This document shows positions 44,938-58,034 of a stretch of DNA of 64,000 nt, piece by piece. Numbering within the stretch: position 1 is the stretch's first letter; every line of letters starts with the position of its first letter. Origin of the DNA: Methanosarcinaceae archaeon UBA470 (GTDB taxonomy: Archaea; Halobacteriota; Methanosarcinia; Methanosarcinales; Methanosarcinaceae). The translations under genes were made by a program, and so were the position numbers. The notes under the pieces are model-generated. The model saw only the letters and a list, made by a program, of their open reading frames with translations. It ran no database searches and was not told where the DNA came from. The stretch is taken from the NCBI GenBank assembly GCA_002508425.1, contig DAKU01000147.1, forward strand, positions 15,756 to 79,755. The letters are read 5' to 3'.

Positions 44938-46128
44938 TCAGAACATCCCCTTTACACTGATGTCCCAGTGTATGTGATAGTACATGCGGTAGAAGAACCA
45001 GCCCATCTTTGTGGTTGTGAAGGGAGCCGGGGGCACTCCGTATTTCCAGGTTGCGATGTAGCCTTTTCCCGGTGTGCCAGGTGATTCCAGTTCAGTGACA
45101 ATAGGACATCCTGTTTCTCCCCTATAGGGGGTCTTTATCTTATTTCCATAAATATCGTTGATGAGGTTCTGGCTCACAGCGATAGCCTGGTAATGGGCAC
45201 CAAGCCCAGTTTTGAGGATTTCAGCAGGGCCAAGGTCCCCAAGGACATATACATTGTCATAGTTACCTGCGGGTCCTCTGTACTGAAGTGTGGCGTTGTC
45301 TGCAGCTAGCCAGCCATTCTCACCTGCAAGACCGGAATCTATCAGCACCTGTGGAGCCTTATGTGGCGGAACTGTGATCAAAATGTCATAGTTTATCTTA
45401 TTCCCATTCTTTGATGTTATTTCCTTTTTATTTGCATCAACGCTAGCCAGCGGGAAATTCCTTATGACTTCAACATTCTTTTGGTTGAACTCTTCTGTAA
45501 CAAGCTTGTTAAAAGCTGGTGGTCCTATAGGCTCCATGGGCCAGACAAGAGTCAGCTGTACATCATCCCTGTTCTTTTTAACGTTGCGCAGATAGCTGTC
45601 CAGCATAAACGTGAATTTCACTGGTGCTCCTGGACATGGCACGGGCATGGAGGCTACGGAAACTACAACTTTTCCACCATTTATGTTTTCTACCAGATCC
45701 CTTACCTTAAATGCGTCTTCTATTGATGTGTAGAAAGTGTTCAGATCATCTACAAGCCCTGGAACTGCATTAATGTCAGCTCTGCACCCCATTGCTATAA
45801 CAAGGTGGTCATAACCATATTTTTTATCACTTCTTACAGTTACCTCTTTATTCTTAAGGTCTACTGCTGTCACTTCCCCGTCTTTTCCAAATAAAGCTTT
45901 CACTCTAGGGCTTATAAGTTTCTTTCTTGGTCTTGTAATCTCTTCAGGCGTATAGAGTTCAAAAGGAATAAATGTAAAACCACCCTGGTTTATATTGAGA
46001 TCACTTTTGTCAAGAATCGTTATTTCTAGCTCTTCTCTGGCAATCTTATTCCTTAACTCTCTGGCTAATATATTTGCTACCACCGATCCGGCATAGCCTG
46101 CTCCCAAAATCAGTACTTTTTCTTTCAT
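44938..46128 (-). CDS. sulfide:quinone oxidoreductase-like FAD protein
   Basis: NADH-dehydrogenase-II/SQR-type flavoprotein of 396 residues. Start ATG 46128 is chosen because GGGAGTT lies immediately upstream. An upstream extension (to 46194) adds a lysine-rich stretch lacking support. FAD motif V-L-I-L-G-A-G-Y-A-G-S-V-V-A, second Rossmann V-I-A-M-G-C-R-A-D, and Y-V-L-G-D-L-G-P-A near the end. SQR active-site cysteines are only partly conserved (Cys in VPCPGAPVKF; a later Cys in E-T-G-C-P-I), so the electron donor is uncertain: sulfide, polysulfide or NADH. The acceptor may be methanophenazine. Operon with DUF1641. Confidence 0.8.
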   Translation of the reverse strand: MKEKVLILGAGYAGSVVANILARELRNKIAREELEITILDKSDLNINQGGFTFIPFELYTPEEITRPRKKLISPRVKALFGKDGEVTAVDLKNKEVTVRSDKKYGYDHLVIAMGCRADINAVPGLVDDLNTFYTSIEDAFKVRDLVENINGGKVVVSVASMPVPCPGAPVKFTFMLDSYLRNVKKNRDDVQLTLVWPMEPIGPPAFNKLVTEEFNQKNVEVIRNFPLASVDANKKEITSKNGNKINYDILITVPPHKAPQVLIDSGLAGENGWLAADNATLQYRGPAGNYDNVYVLGDLGPAEILKTGLGAHYQAIAVSQNLINDIYGNKIKTPYRGETGCPIVTELESPGTPGKGYIATWKYGVPPAPFTTTKMGWFFYRMYYHIHWDISVKGMF

Positions 46129-46563
46129 GGTAACTCCCATTTTTATTATTAGTTCTTTTTTATATATGTTACGGTACTGATACTTTTTCTTCATAGTATT
46201 TAAGAAAATGGAAGTACTTCATAATAAGGACATTTAACAGCAGTTCTATAACAAAAATGGATCTCCACAACATTGAGTGGGTAAATTTGTATGGGATTTG
46301 GAATAAAAGAATGTTCTAATTTACTGACCATATCTTGGCTGTAAGGATAAGCAATGTCACATGATTCAGATTCTAACTATCAACAAGCATTTAGTATGCA
46401 GAGAATTGTTCTCCTAAAGAAGGTTAGCGATATATTGGTGTTGAAATTACCCACACGATGTTGAAAAGACCCACAAAAATCTTTCACAGCTAACACTAGT
46501 GGCATGATGAAATTGAATAAAGAAAAATAGAGGGTTACAGAATTGATCTGTAACTTTATGTTT
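46129..46563. other. gap between the SQR-like gene and rpsJ
   Basis: Holds the promoter region of the SQR-like gene (TTTTATATATG on the minus strand near 46150-46165), the rpsJ terminator, and a possible 36-codon plus-strand ORF (46354-46464, M-S-H-D-S-D-S-N-Y-Q-Q-A-F) behind AAGGATAA. That ORF is too short to call. Nothing else seen. Confidence 0.35.
46521..46554 (-). terminator. terminator of the str/rpo operon
   Basis: On the minus strand GTTACAGA-TCAAT-TCTGTAAC, a perfect 8-base stem, is followed by CCTCTATTTTTCTTT. It lies 10 bases after the rpsJ stop codon. Confidence 0.7.
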
Positions 46564-46908
<345 letters not shown>

Positions 46909-48177
46909 TTATTTCTGTTTGACACTCATGCACATGCCGGCAGCAATGGTCATTCCCATATCGCGGATGGCGAACCTTCCAAGCTGTGGAATGGTTTTTA
47001 CTGGTTCAATACACATTGGCTTTGTCGGCCTGACGGTTACAATTGCCGCATCTCCAGCCTTTATGAAGGTTGGGTTCTCTTCCTTGACTTGTCCAGACTT
47101 GGGGTCAAGCTTCTTGTCGATTGACATCAGAGTACATGCGGTCTGTGTAGTGTGGCAGTGGAATACTGGTGTGTATCCAATAGTAATTGCAGATGGGTGC
47201 TGGAGTACCACAATCTGTGCAGTGAACTCTTCAGCAACGCTTGGTGGGTTGTCTGTGTGTCCGCATACGTCTCCTCTGCGTACGTCAGCCTTTCCTACGC
47301 CTCTTACGTTCCAGCCAATGTTGTCGCCTGGGGTAGCCTGTGGAATTTCTTCATGGTGCATTTCGATAGACTTTACTTCTCCACCTGCGCCGGTTGGCAT
47401 GAATACCACTTTGTCGCCCTTCTTCATTATACCGGTTTCTACTCTGCCTACTGGGACAGTTCCAATACCGGAAATGGTGTATGCATCCTGGACTGGAATC
47501 CTGAGTGGGAGTTTGTCTGGCTTCTCTGGTGTCTTAAGAGCGTTAAGAGCATCAAGGATGGATGGTCCCTTGTACCATGGTGTGTTCGCGCTTGGGGATG
47601 TCTTTATGTTGTCGCCCTCAAATGCAGAGGTTGGGATGAATGGGATCTCAGATGCCTTGAAACCAACCATACCGAGTAACTGTGAAACCTGTTCCTTTAC
47701 TTCTTTGTATCTTTCTTCGCTGTACTTTGAAGCGTCCATCTTGTTGACGGCAATAATCAGCTGGTTGATACCAAGGGTTCTGGAAAGGAATATGTGTTCT
47801 CTTGTCTGTGCCATTACACCGTCAGGTGCAGCTACTACAAGAATTGCTGCATCTGCCTGGGATGCGCCTGTGATCATGTTCTTAACGAAGTCACGGTGTC
47901 CAGGGCAGTCCACGACTGTAAAATAGAATTTGTCAGTGTCGAACCTTCTGTGGGCGATATCAATGGTGATACCTCTTTCTCTCTCCTCTTTAAGGGAGTC
48001 CATAACCCATGCAAAGGCAAAGGATTCTTTTCCTTTCTCTTTTGCTTCCTGCTTGTACTTCTCTATCATGTGTGCAGGTACTGCTCCAGTATCGAACATC
48101 AATCTTCCGACAAGTGTAGATTTGCCGTGGTCAATATGACCGATGACTGCTAAGTTCATGTGTGGTTTGTCAGCCAT
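46909..48177 (-). CDS. tuf: translation elongation factor EF-1 alpha
   Basis: GTPase of 422 residues delivering aminoacyl-tRNA to the ribosome. G1 GHIDHGKST, effector region [14 protein letters not shown]3 D-C-P-G-H-R-D-F, G4 N-K-M-D. Two beta-barrel domains follow ([11 protein letters not shown] onward). Positioned between EF-2 and uS10 as in most Euryarchaeota. Confidence 0.98.
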   Translation of the reverse strand: MADKPHMNLAVIGHIDHGKSTLVGRLMFDTGAVPAHMIEKYKQEAKEKGKESFAFAWVMDSLKEERERGITIDIAHRRFDTDKFYFTVVDCPGHRDFVKNMITGASQADAAILVVAAPDGVMAQTREHIFLSRTLGINQLIIAVNKMDASKYSEERYKEVKEQVSQLLGMVGFKASEIPFIPTSAFEGDNIKTSPSANTPWYKGPSILDALNALKTPEKPDKLPLRIPVQDAYTISGIGTVPVGRVETGIMKKGDKVVFMPTGAGGEVKSIEMHHEEIPQATPGDNIGWNVRGVGKADVRRGDVCGHTDNPPSVAEEFTAQIVVLQHPSAITIGYTPVFHCHTTQTACTLMSIDKKLDPKSGQVKEENPTFIKAGDAAIVTVRPTKPMCIEPVKTIPQLGRFAIRDMGMTIAAGMCMSVKQK

Positions 48178-48292
48178 TTTAATCGTCTCCTATTTGATAT
48201 TGCTTAAGTATGATTTGTCCTAATGGTTTTTTCTACGTTTAAACCTTTCCAAAGCAAAGGTGAGAGGACTGAGGCATAAGCCTCTCCTCTAC

Positions 48293-50485
48293 TTACATTG
48301 AGAGGTAATCAGATGCCTGTGGTATCTCCTTCTTCAGACCCTTTCTTTGTCTGATGGTTCCTACTACCTCACTCAATAGGTTTGTTGGTAGTGTTTCAAA
48401 GCCAGCGAATTCTGTGCTCCACATTGCACGTCCCTCTGTTGCCGACCTGATGTCGCCGGCAAAACCAAACAGTGCAGCTACAGGCGCCCTTGATTCTATT
48501 ACTGTTGTGTCACCTTCAGTTTGCATATCCATAATTATGCCGCGGCGACCCTGTATTTCCTTTGTAGCTCCGCCCATCTGGTCCTGTGGTACCTGTATGA
48601 ACACTTTCTGGTATGGTTCAAGGAGTGTATCGCCAGCCATAAGCATTGCTGCCTGTATGGACTGTCTTGAAGCAGGAATTACCTGTGCAGGTCCCCTGTG
48701 CACTGCGTCTTCGTGCAATTTAGCATCCACTAATTTTACCTTAATTCCCATACATGGTTCTCTTGACAAAGGTCCGGCCTTCATAACTTCCTCGAATCCT
48801 TCGAGAATAAGCTCCATAGTTTCGTTAAGGTACTGAATACCTTTTGTCATATCTATATAGACATTGGACTCAAATATCTCAACTATGCCCTTCGCCTCAT
48901 CCTTGCTCATTCCGGCGGCCATGAGCTTCTCACGGCGTTCCAGCTCCTGCATGGTCATGGAAACGTCGCCATTACGGATAAGTTCCAGTACTTCCGGTTC
49001 AAGAGATTCGATCTCCACATAGAACCTGTTGTGCCTGTTGGGTGATTTTCCTTCCACAGGGCCTGCCTTACCACGAATTGTCTCACGGTATACTACTATC
49101 GGGGGTGTGGTGGTGATCTCTACTCCCTTGTCACGCTGTATTCTGTGTGCAATGACTTCGAGGTGCAGCTCGCCCATACCTGCCATCAGGTGTTCACCTG
49201 TTTCTTCATCAAGGGTTATCTTGAGTGTCGGGTCTTCTTTTGCCACCTGTCTCAGTACCTCAACGAGTTTTGGCAGGTCTTTCATGTGTTTTGCTTCCAC
49301 TGCCACTGTTACTACAGGTTCACTGCCATGTTTTATGCTTTCAAATGGCGTCATGTTTTCCAGAGTGGTCACTGTGGAACCGACGATTGCATCCCTAAGG
49401 CCTGTAACGGCTGCAATGTTACCTGCAGGTATCTTTTCTACTTCGAGCCTCTCAGGACCCATGAAAATACCTACTTGCTGTATCCTGTTCTTCTTTGCAG
49501 CACCGGATACATAAACTTCCATACCACGTGTCAGGCTTCCACTGAAAAGCCTTCCGGTGGCTACTTCTCCTGCATGTGGGTCCATTGATATGTCTGTGAC
49601 CATGAATGTAAGATCCGCAGAAGCGTCAGCGGTCATCATGGCTTTCCCAATTGGTGATTCTTTATCCCCATGCCAGATAGCTGCTACTCTTCCCTTCTGT
49701 GCCTGAAGTGGATTTGGCAGGAATCTTACAACCATGTCGTTTACTACTTCATGCAAGGGACATTTTTCAGCAAGAGCCTTCATGTCTTCTTTCTTACAGT
49801 AGTCGTAGACCTGATTGAAACTGATCCCAGTCCTTTTCATCATTGGTACACTGATTGCCCAGTTATAGAGCGCAGAACCGAAAGCTACAGTACCTGCAGC
49901 AGCATCAACTTTCCAGCCTGCCTTATATCTCTCTTCGTTCATGCCTTTGATGAGTTTGTTGACGTGGTCGATAAGTTTTCCCAATCTTACCTGCATTTCC
50001 TGAGAGTCAACCTGCAGCTCATTTATGAGGCGGTCTACCTTATTAATGAAGAGTACGGGCTTGACATGCTCTCTTAGGGCCTGCCTCAGCACTGTCTCTG
50101 TCTGTGGCATTGTACCCTCTACTGCATCAATAACTACTACTGCACCATCTACTGCACGCATTGCACGGGTAACGTCTCCGCCGAAGTCAACGTGGCCAGG
50201 TGTGTCTATAAGGTTAATGAGGTATTCCTGTCCATCGTACTCGTGTACCATTGAGACGTTGGATGCATCGATGGTAATTCCTCTTGCCTGTTCTTCTTCA
50301 TCAGAATCCATGAAGAGCTGCCGACCTGCCAGCTCTTTGGATATCATTCCGGCTCCTGCCAGCAGGTTATCCGATAGTGTGGTTTTACCGTGATCGATAT
50401 GTGCAACTATACCAATGTTGCGTATTTTTTCAGGTGTGCCCATCAACGAAGTGACGCGCTCCACCATCTTCTTTCTTCTTCCCAT
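48293..50485 (-). CDS. fusA: translation elongation factor EF-2
   Basis: Translocation GTPase of 730 residues. G1 [21 protein letters not shown] switch [17 protein letters not shown] switch II, INKVDRL. Domain IV contains the archaeal histidine that becomes diphthamide (in PRHN-like loop [13 protein letters not shown]). It ends Y-L-S-M. Lies 115 bases before EF-1A. Confidence 0.97.
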   Translation of the reverse strand: MGRRKKMVERVTSLMGTPEKIRNIGIVAHIDHGKTTLSDNLLAGAGMISKELAGRQLFMDSDEEEQARGITIDASNVSMVHEYDGQEYLINLIDTPGHVDFGGDVTRAMRAVDGAVVVIDAVEGTMPQTETVLRQALREHVKPVLFINKVDRLINELQVDSQEMQVRLGKLIDHVNKLIKGMNEERYKAGWKVDAAAGTVAFGSALYNWAISVPMMKRTGISFNQVYDYCKKEDMKALAEKCPLHEVVNDMVVRFLPNPLQAQKGRVAAIWHGDKESPIGKAMMTADASADLTFMVTDISMDPHAGEVATGRLFSGSLTRGMEVYVSGAAKKNRIQQVGIFMGPERLEVEKIPAGNIAAVTGLRDAIVGSTVTTLENMTPFESIKHGSEPVVTVAVEAKHMKDLPKLVEVLRQVAKEDPTLKITLDEETGEHLMAGMGELHLEVIAHRIQRDKGVEITTTPPIVVYRETIRGKAGPVEGKSPNRHNRFYVEIESLEPEVLELIRNGDVSMTMQELERREKLMAAGMSKDEAKGIVEIFESNVYIDMTKGIQYLNETMELILEGFEEVMKAGPLSREPCMGIKVKLVDAKLHEDAVHRGPAQVIPASRQSIQAAMLMAGDTLLEPYQKVFIQVPQDQMGGATKEIQGRRGIIMDMQTEGDTTVIESRAPVAALFGFAGDIRSATEGRAMWSTEFAGFETLPTNLLSEVVGTIRQRKGLKKEIPQASDYLSM

Positions 50486-50527
50486 AATACTACCCTGTAA
50501 TCACTATTATTTTCAGTAATGAACAGC

Positions 50528-51088
50528 TTAACGTGCTGCCTTTGCAACTCTTTCTTTAGCATCTTTCCTGTTAATGGAGAAACACTTTGCATCACGATTT
50601 GCTGCAGCTATTAGTTCTGCTGCAAGACATTCAGCCAAGGATTTTCTTGATTTGAATGCTGCCTGGCTTGCTCCCATGGATATATATCTCAGAGCGCTGT
50701 CAACACGTCTCTGTGGTGCAGTGTCCACTGCTTTAGGAACAGAGATACCTCCGTACTTAAGCCTGACTACCTCTTCTCTGGGGCCAGCATTAGCAATAGC
50801 CTCTAAAAGCACCTGTACAGGGTTCTTCTTGGTCTTTTTATTAATTATCTCAAGAGCCTCATCCACTGTGCGCATTGCGAGCTGCTTCTTGCCTGTGTTC
50901 TTTTGACTTCTCATCATACTGTTGACAAGACGCTCAACTATTAACATATTTGATTTGTTGAACTGTTGACGTGCGTGTCTGCCACTTGAATGTGGCAATA
51001 TGACTGGGTCTAGGTTTGCATACCTTTTAAGTCCAAGGTCTACCACCTCTACCTCTGCAAGGTCCCATTTCCCGTATAGTTTGTACAT
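50528..51088 (-). CDS. rpsG: 30S ribosomal protein uS7
   Basis: Protein of 186 residues with conserved [16 protein letters not shown] and [12 protein letters not shown], ending R-V-A-K-A-A-R. Primary 16S rRNA-binding protein of the small-subunit head. Lies 6 bases after rpsL. Confidence 0.97.
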   Translation of the reverse strand: MYKLYGKWDLAEVEVVDLGLKRYANLDPVILPHSSGRHARQQFNKSNMLIVERLVNSMMRSQKNTGKKQLAMRTVDEALEIINKKTKKNPVQVLLEAIANAGPREEVVRLKYGGISVPKAVDTAPQRRVDSALRYISMGASQAAFKSRKSLAECLAAELIAAANRDAKCFSINRKDAKERVAKAAR

Positions 51089-51094
51089 TGACGA

Positions 51095-51523
51095 TTATCT
51101 CCTTGGTTTCTCTTTACGGCCAATGACCATCTGGTTCAGGGACACGTTGTTGACTGCGATTACTTTGAAACGTACTCCGGGAATATCTCCCATTGCACCA
51201 CCCATGCGTCCTCCGATTCTCTCTACTGTCACTTCATCGTGTTCATCAATAAAGTTGATAGCACCATCTCCAGGGCAGAATGCAGATACCTGACGACCAT
51301 TCTTGATCAACTGTATCCTTACACATTTCCTTATGGCAGAGTTTGGCTGTTTTGCTTCTACTCCTATCTTCTCAAGTACTATTCCTCTTCCCTGTGGAGC
51401 TCCTCCAAGGGGGTCGGCCTTTACGTCCAAACCAAGCGTACGCCTGTTATACTGGGTGTCTTTCCACCTAGCACTTTGGCGAATGCTCTTTAAGGTATGA
51501 GCTGCATATTTTCCATTTGGCAT
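51095..51523 (-). CDS. rpsL: 30S ribosomal protein uS12
   Basis: Protein of 142 residues. Decoding-centre loop [12 protein letters not shown] and the second loop [19 protein letters not shown] at the C-terminus. Archaeal/eukaryotic type with the N-terminal [20 protein letters not shown] segment. Confidence 0.97.
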   Translation of the reverse strand: MPNGKYAAHTLKSIRQSARWKDTQYNRRTLGLDVKADPLGGAPQGRGIVLEKIGVEAKQPNSAIRKCVRIQLIKNGRQVSAFCPGDGAINFIDEHDEVTVERIGGRMGGAMGDIPGVRFKVIAVNNVSLNQMVIGRKEKPRR

Positions 51524-51582
51524 AATATTTCCTCTAAGATTTTATCACAATAATGTTTGCGCTTTGCCCTTATTTCTACAAG

Positions 51583-52017
51583 TCACTGAAGTATAACATC
51601 ATTTATGTCATGGTGCCTCTGAGCAACCATTTTCACTTTTTCGATGTTTTTTCCCTCACGCCCAATAGCTAGTCCCTTTTCTTTGTTCGAGACCTCTACA
51701 TAAGCCAGACGTCTATCATTTTTTGTAGTAATATTAACTGTTTTCACAGTTACAGGACCAAAAGCATTCTTTATGAATATGACCGGATCATCTGAATATT
51801 CCACGAGTTCAACATGCTTATCAACAGTTTTCTTTATACGGTTTATGTGGTCGCCATTTCTACCAATGGCTGCTCCCATGTCACCTGCTTTCACCACATA
51901 TATTATGCGATCTTCCTCAACAATGCAATCCTTTACGGTTGCACCTGTAACACTTTCAAATAATGCGATGTATCTTATTCCTTCTGTTGAAAGCCTGATC
52001 TCGCCCAAGTCAAGCAA
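51583..52017 (-). CDS. nusA: NusA-like KH-domain transcription factor
   Basis: Archaeal NusA homologue of 144 residues consisting only of two KH domains (GAAIGRNGDHINRIKK at about 61-76 and GLAIGREGKNIEKVK at about 115-129). It lacks the N-terminal and S1 domains of bacterial NusA. It sits between rpl30e and rpsL, the conserved archaeal position. Confidence 0.95.
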   Translation of the reverse strand: MLDLGEIRLSTEGIRYIALFESVTGATVKDCIVEEDRIIYVVKAGDMGAAIGRNGDHINRIKKTVDKHVELVEYSDDPVIFIKNAFGPVTVKTVNITTKNDRRLAYVEVSNKEKGLAIGREGKNIEKVKMVAQRHHDINDVILQ

Positions 52018-52023
52018 CTCCTT

Positions 52024-52311
52024 TTAAACTGCTGCCAGTATATCGGACTCGCCCGTTTCCAGGACCGCAAGGGCAGCGATTACAAAAGGTTTTCCACAAA
52101 CGGGGCCAAGTTCCATGTTAGTACCGGTATATTTGAGTACAGGTACATTTGTAGACTCAATCTGTGCTCTTATTTCTGTCGGGCAGTTGGAAGCAAGAAC
52201 TACTATTTTAGCATTTCCACTAACAGCAGCGTCGATGGTGCTCTTTGAGCCGATCACCACCTTTCCTGTCCTGATTGCCTTGATTAATGCTTTGTCGATA
52301 TTAATATCCAT
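52024..52311 (-). CDS. rpl30e: 50S ribosomal protein eL30
   Basis: Protein of 95 residues with the L7Ae/L30e fold: [22 protein letters not shown] and [13 protein letters not shown]. Stop lies 6 bases before nusA. Confidence 0.95.
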   Translation of the reverse strand: MDINIDKALIKAIRTGKVVIGSKSTIDAAVSGNAKIVVLASNCPTEIRAQIESTNVPVLKYTGTNMELGPVCGKPFVIAALAVLETGESDILAAV

Positions 52312-52420
52312 ATATTACCATCTCTTATGCAATTTGAACCTAAGGTCTGTATTCTAATAAGTGAATCCTTATATCTACTTTCTGGTTGTTCTTCTGTAAT
52401 CCGTATATCATTTTGATATC

Positions 52421-53563
52421 TTACTTGGCGATAAGGTGTACATCTCCGGTTCCGAGTTTAATCGGTTGTCCGACTATGATATTCTCAGTAACACCATTAA
52501 GTTCGTCAACATCACCACGCATCCCGGCATCAAGCAAGTGGTTTACAGTAACCTCAAAAGCAGCACGTGCAAATACACTGGCTTTTTCACCTGAAATTCC
52601 ATGACGGCCAATTTGCTTAACTTCTCCGTCACAGCACATGATATCGGAAACTAACATTATGTGCCTGATATCTACTGTAAGACCCTGTTCTCCCAGTGTG
52701 CTGGTTGCTTCTTTAATAATAGCATTCCTTGCAGCCTCTATCCCAAATACCTCATATATCTCACCAATATTGTTGGTATAGGTGCGGCTGATGTCCACTC
52801 CTTCTACTTCCAGCACTTTCTTTAATTGAGAACCTTCGGTATAGAGCATATATTCGTTTCCATCTTTGCGTATGACAACTCTTTTGATGCCTTCTATTCC
52901 CTTCAAGGTGATACCATTGATGTTCTTTGCCATCTGTAATAATTCCCTGTATGAAGGTTCCTTTGGTTTCACAATGAGTTGGTTCTCAATGTTCTCTGAC
53001 AGTTTCACCGGTACGCCCAATTCATCACTTAGTTTCTTGATCAGCTCATCTGCGGTTATACTTCTTTGCATCAGAGTCTTCTCATGCAGGTCAATTATTA
53101 GCTGCATGTTCAGCAGGTCAGTGGTAACATCCGCAAGCTGGTCTATATGTGTAGCTTCAATTTCCCATGCGAGTTTACGGGCTTTGTCTCTGTCTTGGGC
53201 ATATTCTTCCAGAACAGCAATGGTCATTGTAGGAGTACTTGGTTCCTTTCTTGCATCAACTATCTCTATAAGACGTGGAAGTCCCAGTGTAACGTTGATT
53301 TCAGCCACACCGGCGTAGTGGAATGTACGCATCGTCATCTGAGTGCCTGGTTCTCCTATGGACTGGGCTGATACCACACCCACTGCTTCGCAGGGCTCTA
53401 CCTTTGCGTACTCGTAGTTTTCCTTCACCTTTTCGATGATTTCTTCAAGCTCTTTCTTGTTAACTCCTGCTTTTATTACATCCTCTTTAAGAGTTTGGAG
53501 CATGCTTAAGGGCAGATCAAGATTACTAAGCATTGAGTCTATAGTAGATTCAATCAGAGCCAT
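52421..53563 (-). CDS. rpoA2: DNA-directed RNA polymerase subunit A''
   Basis: C-terminal part of the split largest subunit, 380 residues. Contains [20 protein letters not shown] (bridge-helix/trigger-loop region, about 60-79) and the C-terminal clamp/jaw part with [19 protein letters not shown]. Starts 1 base after the rpoA1 stop. No intein. Confidence 0.97.
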   Translation of the reverse strand: MALIESTIDSMLSNLDLPLSMLQTLKEDVIKAGVNKKELEEIIEKVKENYEYAKVEPCEAVGVVSAQSIGEPGTQMTMRTFHYAGVAEINVTLGLPRLIEIVDARKEPSTPTMTIAVLEEYAQDRDKARKLAWEIEATHIDQLADVTTDLLNMQLIIDLHEKTLMQRSITADELIKKLSDELGVPVKLSENIENQLIVKPKEPSYRELLQMAKNINGITLKGIEGIKRVVIRKDGNEYMLYTEGSQLKKVLEVEGVDISRTYTNNIGEIYEVFGIEAARNAIIKEATSTLGEQGLTVDIRHIMLVSDIMCCDGEVKQIGRHGISGEKASVFARAAFEVTVNHLLDAGMRGDVDELNGVTENIIVGQPIKLGTGDVHLIAK

Positions 53564-53564
53564 T

Positions 53565-56207
53565 TTAATTCACCTTCCGTCCTGTCACTGCTTCTACTAT
53601 CTTATGCACATTGTCAGGCTTACTGTAATCGCTCTTTGTCGAGTCGATACCATCTTCTCCGTATTTGAACTGCACAATGACTCCTCTAGTTTCCCTTACG
53701 GTGCCATCATATTGCACTTCAAGATCTTGCAGAGCGTTGACAAGCCTTCTTTGCAGGTATCCTGATTGTGATGTACGCACGGCAGTATCCACAAGACCTT
53801 CACGTCCTCCTATTGCGTGGAAGAAGTATTCTGTCGGGGACAATCCGCTCTTGTAGCTGGCTTTGACGAATCCGTGTGCATCGGCTCCAAGGTCACCTTT
53901 GTCAAAGTGAGGCAATGTTCTGCCTGCATATCCTCTTCTTATACGCTCACCACGAACTGCCTGTTGTCCAACACAGGCAGCCATCTGTGTAAGGTTAAGC
54001 ATGGATCCTCTTGCTCCCGACTTGGCCATTATAACCGCTGAGTTTTCCAGACCAAGTTGATTACCTGCAATGTTACCGGTTTGGTCCCTTGCCTTACCAA
54101 GTGTCTGCATAATCTTCATTTCAATAGTCTCATCGAGGGTTCTTCCTGGCAAAGGTTCCAGTTCTTTTGCCTCGTAAGCTGCGATCAGGTCCTTTACCTC
54201 GTTCTCAGCTTTATCCAGAACTTCCTTTATATTCTTCTTTGCAGTTTCAGGAATATCTTCGTCGCTGATACCAAAACTCAGACCGGTCTTCATAACGCCC
54301 CTTATGGCAAGTCTGGTAAAATCATCCACAAATTTTGCACCAGCTGTAGTACCGTATGTCTTCACGACCTTGTCAAGTATGATACCTTTGAAAGCCCCTA
54401 TCGCCCTTTCGTCGATTGTGCCTTGTATCATCTCTCCATTGCGGATCACAACATAGGCGTTATATTCACAGGCTTCCTTCTTACAAACATCGCATTTAAA
54501 ACACACTTCAGCAGGAAATTCTGCATTCAGTCCTTTGGGGAGAATCTGACTGAATATTTGCTTACCATTCCAATATGGGTCGCCATTTTCCTTATGTCCT
54601 GCAGGCTCTGGTAATTCTCTGATTTCTGCTTTTCTGAGAAGTTCCAGGGCTTCGTTTTTAGTAATACGGTTCTCGTTCCTTGTAAGCAGGAACATACCCG
54701 ATATATGGTCGTGGATACCTCCTATGATAGGCCCACCGAAACGTGGTGAAAGGATGTTTTCCTGTACCTGCATGAGTATGCTTGCTTCAGCTCTTGATTC
54801 CTCAGTCTGCAGCACATGCATGTTCATCTCATCCCCATCAAAGTCAGCGTTATATGGCGGGCATACCGCAGGATTAAGTCTGAATGTTTTGTTCGGAAGG
54901 ACTTTGACTTGGTGAGCCATGATACTCATTTTGTGAAGGGATGGCTGCCTGTTAAACAGTACAATATCCCCATCCATGAGTTGTCTCTCAACTACCCATC
55001 CTTTCTCCAGCTTCTCAGCCAGTTCTTCCTTATTGTTCTCTGTGATCTTGATACGCCTTCCATCTTGACGGATGATATAGTTAGCCCCCGGGTGAACCTC
55101 GCTTCCCTTTAGGATGTACATCCTTAGAAGCTCTGTATTCCTTTCAATGACTCTCTCAGGGATGGTCATCTGAATAGCTATGGCTTCAGGTACTCCTACC
55201 TCATTGATACTAAGGTTTGGGTCTGGGGATACTACGGTACGTGCAGAGAAATTAACACGTTTACCTGACAAGCTTCCTCTGAAACGTCCTTCTTTTCCTT
55301 TGAGACGCTGAGTAAGTGTTTTTAATGGTCTTCCTGATCTGTGCCTTGCAGGTGGTACTCCGGATACTTCGTTATCGAAGAAGGTCGTCACGTGGTATTG
55401 TAGCAATTCCCATAGATCCTCTATGATCAGCTGTGGGGCCCCTGCATCCCTGTTCTCCTGGAAGCGCTGGTTTATACGTATGATATCCACAAGTTTGTGA
55501 GTCAGATCATCTTCACTTCTCTGACCGGATTCAAGTGTAATAGAAGGCCTAACTGTTACCGGTGGTACGGGTAATACAGTAAGGATCATCCACTCTGGCC
55601 TTGCACATGATGGATCCATTCCGAGCACTTTTACATCATCGTCTGATATGTTCTCAAACCTATCCCTAATTTCAGTAGGTGTAAGTTTGTGCCCATCCTC
55701 TATGTATTCAGTTGGTTTTTCAAACTTAATCTCCAACTGCTCGGCTCCACAATATGGACAAACCTTTGTCTTTCTCGCTTCTTTGAACACCTCATTGATT
55801 GCAGGATCGGGAAGGTGTCCCATTTCGTGAAGTTTATTGATCTGGGCAAGGAAATCCTTTTTCTTCGGAGGTTCCAGCAAAAGGGCACTGCAATTGCGAC
55901 ATATTGAACGCAAAGTCTTACGAATGGTCTTGTTAAAACCAACATGTACTACCGGTGCAACTAATTCAATATGTCCAAAGTGTCCAGGACATTCTCCTGC
56001 TCTACTTCCACAAGTCTTACATTTAAGTCCGGGATCTATAACTCCAAGTCTAAGATCCATTAATCCCATGTCTATAGGGTAACCATCATCATCGTAGGTA
56101 TCTGCAGTAATGATGTTGGTGACACTCATTTTTCTGACCTCTCTTGGAGAGATCAGGCCAAATTGTATTGCAGATATCCTTTTAGGTATGGAAGGTATTG
56201 TATCCAT
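53565..56207 (-). CDS. rpoA1: DNA-directed RNA polymerase subunit A'
   Basis: N-terminal part of the largest subunit, 880 residues. Zinc motif [17 protein letters not shown] (about 61-77), rudder/lid [12 protein letters not shown], and the catalytic Mg site [14 protein letters not shown]. No intein or frameshift. Lies 12 bases after rpoB1. Confidence 0.98.
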   Translation of the reverse strand: MDTIPSIPKRISAIQFGLISPREVRKMSVTNIITADTYDDDGYPIDMGLMDLRLGVIDPGLKCKTCGSRAGECPGHFGHIELVAPVVHVGFNKTIRKTLRSICRNCSALLLEPPKKKDFLAQINKLHEMGHLPDPAINEVFKEARKTKVCPYCGAEQLEIKFEKPTEYIEDGHKLTPTEIRDRFENISDDDVKVLGMDPSCARPEWMILTVLPVPPVTVRPSITLESGQRSEDDLTHKLVDIIRINQRFQENRDAGAPQLIIEDLWELLQYHVTTFFDNEVSGVPPARHRSGRPLKTLTQRLKGKEGRFRGSLSGKRVNFSARTVVSPDPNLSINEVGVPEAIAIQMTIPERVIERNTELLRMYILKGSEVHPGANYIIRQDGRRIKITENNKEELAEKLEKGWVVERQLMDGDIVLFNRQPSLHKMSIMAHQVKVLPNKTFRLNPAVCPPYNADFDGDEMNMHVLQTEESRAEASILMQVQENILSPRFGGPIIGGIHDHISGMFLLTRNENRITKNEALELLRKAEIRELPEPAGHKENGDPYWNGKQIFSQILPKGLNAEFPAEVCFKCDVCKKEACEYNAYVVIRNGEMIQGTIDERAIGAFKGIILDKVVKTYGTTAGAKFVDDFTRLAIRGVMKTGLSFGISDEDIPETAKKNIKEVLDKAENEVKDLIAAYEAKELEPLPGRTLDETIEMKIMQTLGKARDQTGNIAGNQLGLENSAVIMAKSGARGSMLNLTQMAACVGQQAVRGERIRRGYAGRTLPHFDKGDLGADAHGFVKASYKSGLSPTEYFFHAIGGREGLVDTAVRTSQSGYLQRRLVNALQDLEVQYDGTVRETRGVIVQFKYGEDGIDSTKSDYSKPDNVHKIVEAVTGRKVN

Positions 56208-56219
56208 TTTCTATCCCCT

Positions 56220-58034
56220 TCACACAGCATCGTCCAATTTTAGTCTCGGTGCTACTCCAAGCGACTTGATTTCATCAAGTAGCAGCTTGAAAGCATAGCT
56301 CATTTCCACCGGGTGAATATCAGTTTCAGCACCACAGCTTGCGCAGTATCTAATGTTCCTCTTACGGTCAAAGGTTGCTATCATACCGCAGTGTCCACAA
56401 ACAAGCTCTACTACCTTGTCGGACTCATCAAGCAATCTTTCCTTCAGTGTCATGGCAGCTCCATGTCCAATAAGAACATCACGCTCCATTTCTCCGAACC
56501 TCAGACCTCCTTCCCTTGCCCTACCTTCAGTTGGCTGGCGGGTAAGCACCTGTACGGGTCCACGGGACCTGGCATGCATCTTGGAGGCGACCATGTGGTG
56601 TAGTTTCTGATAAAGAATCACGCCAACGAACACATCTGCAGGTATTCTTTTTCCAGTGACACCATCGAAGAATACCTCTTTACCTGTGTGGGCAAATCCT
56701 TGTCTTTTAAGGCCTGCACGCAGATCCTCTTCGTTCTCTCCTGCGAATACAGTTGCATCGATACGTCTGCCTTCCATGCTGCCTACTTTACCTCCTATCA
56801 TTTCAAGCACATGTCCAACTGTCATACGAGAGGGGATAGCATGTGGGTTTATGACAAGGTCTGGAACCGTTCCGTTTTCCGTAAAAGGCATGTCTTGGTA
56901 TGGTACTATAAGTCCAATAACTCCTTTCTGTCCATGCCTGGATGCGAACTTGTCCCCAATTTCGGGTACCCTTTGGTCCCTTATCTTTACTTTTGCAAGG
57001 CGAGTACCGTTTATTGACTCTGTGAGAATGACAGTGTCTACAATGCCTTTCTCATTGGAACGCATTGTTATTGCGCTTTCTCTACGCTGTTCTACGGTGA
57101 TGCCGAAATCAGATTGCTCTTCAAGGAAACGTGGCGGGCTGGTCTTGCCTATCAGCACATCGTTTGGACCAACCAATGTTTCAGGGTTCACAAGTCCATC
57201 TACATCAAGGTTGGAATATGCTTCAGGACTACGTGCTCCTCTGTATTCAGAGTCAGGTATTTCGAATTTGTCTTCCTGACCTCCCGGGTATCTTCTTTCT
57301 TCTCCTTCAAAAGTCCTAATGAAATGGCTTCTTCCAAGTCCTCTTTCAATGGAACCTTTGTTAAAGACAAGTGCATCTTCAATATTGTGACCTTCAAATG
57401 ACATTACGGCTACTACGAAGTTCTGTCCAGCGGGTCTGTCATCAAAAGCAATGTTCTCGCATGTCATGGTCCTTACAAGTGCTTTCTGAGGGTAGTGAAG
57501 GACATGTGCACGAGTATCAGGTCTAAGCTTTGTGTTTGATGTGGATACGCCTATACACTGCTTAACCATGGCTGCTCCCATTGTATTACGGGGAGAAGCA
57601 TTATGTTCGGGGTAAGGTACCATGCCAGTACAAATACCCAGAATAAGGCTTGGGTCTATTTCGAGGTGTGTATTGTTTGGAACAATCCCAGCCTCTGTAA
57701 GGGCGATAAAAGCGTTTTCTTCTTCTTCGGCATCCAGGTATTCAACAATTCCTTCCTTTACAAGATCGTCATAGGTAATCTCTCCCTTCTTCAGAGGCTC
57801 CATATACTCTTCAGTTAAAAGCGATCTGCCATTCTCAACTACTATTAAAGGTCTCCTTGCCCTTCCAATATCGGAGTTAATGATGACCTCATGAATATCC
57901 TCATTGAGGGTAACGTTCACTTGTCTGGATATTACGCCGCTTCTCCGTTGTTTGCGAATGCTCTCCACAAGATCTTGTGGATTGCTGTGGGTACCGATGA
58001 GTTCCCCGTCCAAAAAAACTTTTGCTTCAGTCAT
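56220..58034 (-). CDS. rpoB1: DNA-directed RNA polymerase subunit B'
   Basis: C-terminal half of the split second-largest subunit. Start ATG 58034 (M-T-E-A-K-V-F-L-D) overlaps the rpoB2 stop by 8 bases; a longer start at 58058 is possible but lies inside rpoB2. Active-site and wall motifs: [33 protein letters not shown] and VDYQRL-like [17 protein letters not shown]-terminal zinc motif C-G-H-C and C-A-S-C. Confidence 0.97.
   Translation of the reverse strand: MTEAKVFLDGELIGTHSNPQDLVESIRKQRRSGVISRQVNVTLNEDIHEVIINSDIGRARRPLIVVENGRSLLTEEYMEPLKKGEITYDDLVKEGIVEYLDAEEEENAFIALTEAGIVPNNTHLEIDPSLILGICTGMVPYPEHNASPRNTMGAAMVKQCIGVSTSNTKLRPDTRAHVLHYPQKALVRTMTCENIAFDDRPAGQNFVVAVMSFEGHNIEDALVFNKGSIERGLGRSHFIRTFEGEERRYPGGQEDKFEIPDSEYRGARSPEAYSNLDVDGLVNPETLVGPNDVLIGKTSPPRFLEEQSDFGITVEQRRESAITMRSNEKGIVDTVILTESINGTRLAKVKIRDQRVPEIGDKFASRHGQKGVIGLIVPYQDMPFTENGTVPDLVINPHAIPSRMTVGHVLEMIGGKVGSMEGRRIDATVFAGENEEDLRAGLKRQGFAHTGKEVFFDGVTGKRIPADVFVGVILYQKLHHMVASKMHARSRGPVQVLTRQPTEGRAREGGLRFGEMERDVLIGHGAAMTLKERLLDESDKVVELVCGHCGMIATFDRKRNIRYCASCGAETDIHPVEMSYAFKLLLDEIKSLGVAPRLKLDDAV

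Noticed and set aside
46919..47926. 335-codon frame antisense to EF-1 alpha
   Set aside because: Complete overlap with a highly conserved gene; no ribosome-binding site and no recognisable protein features.
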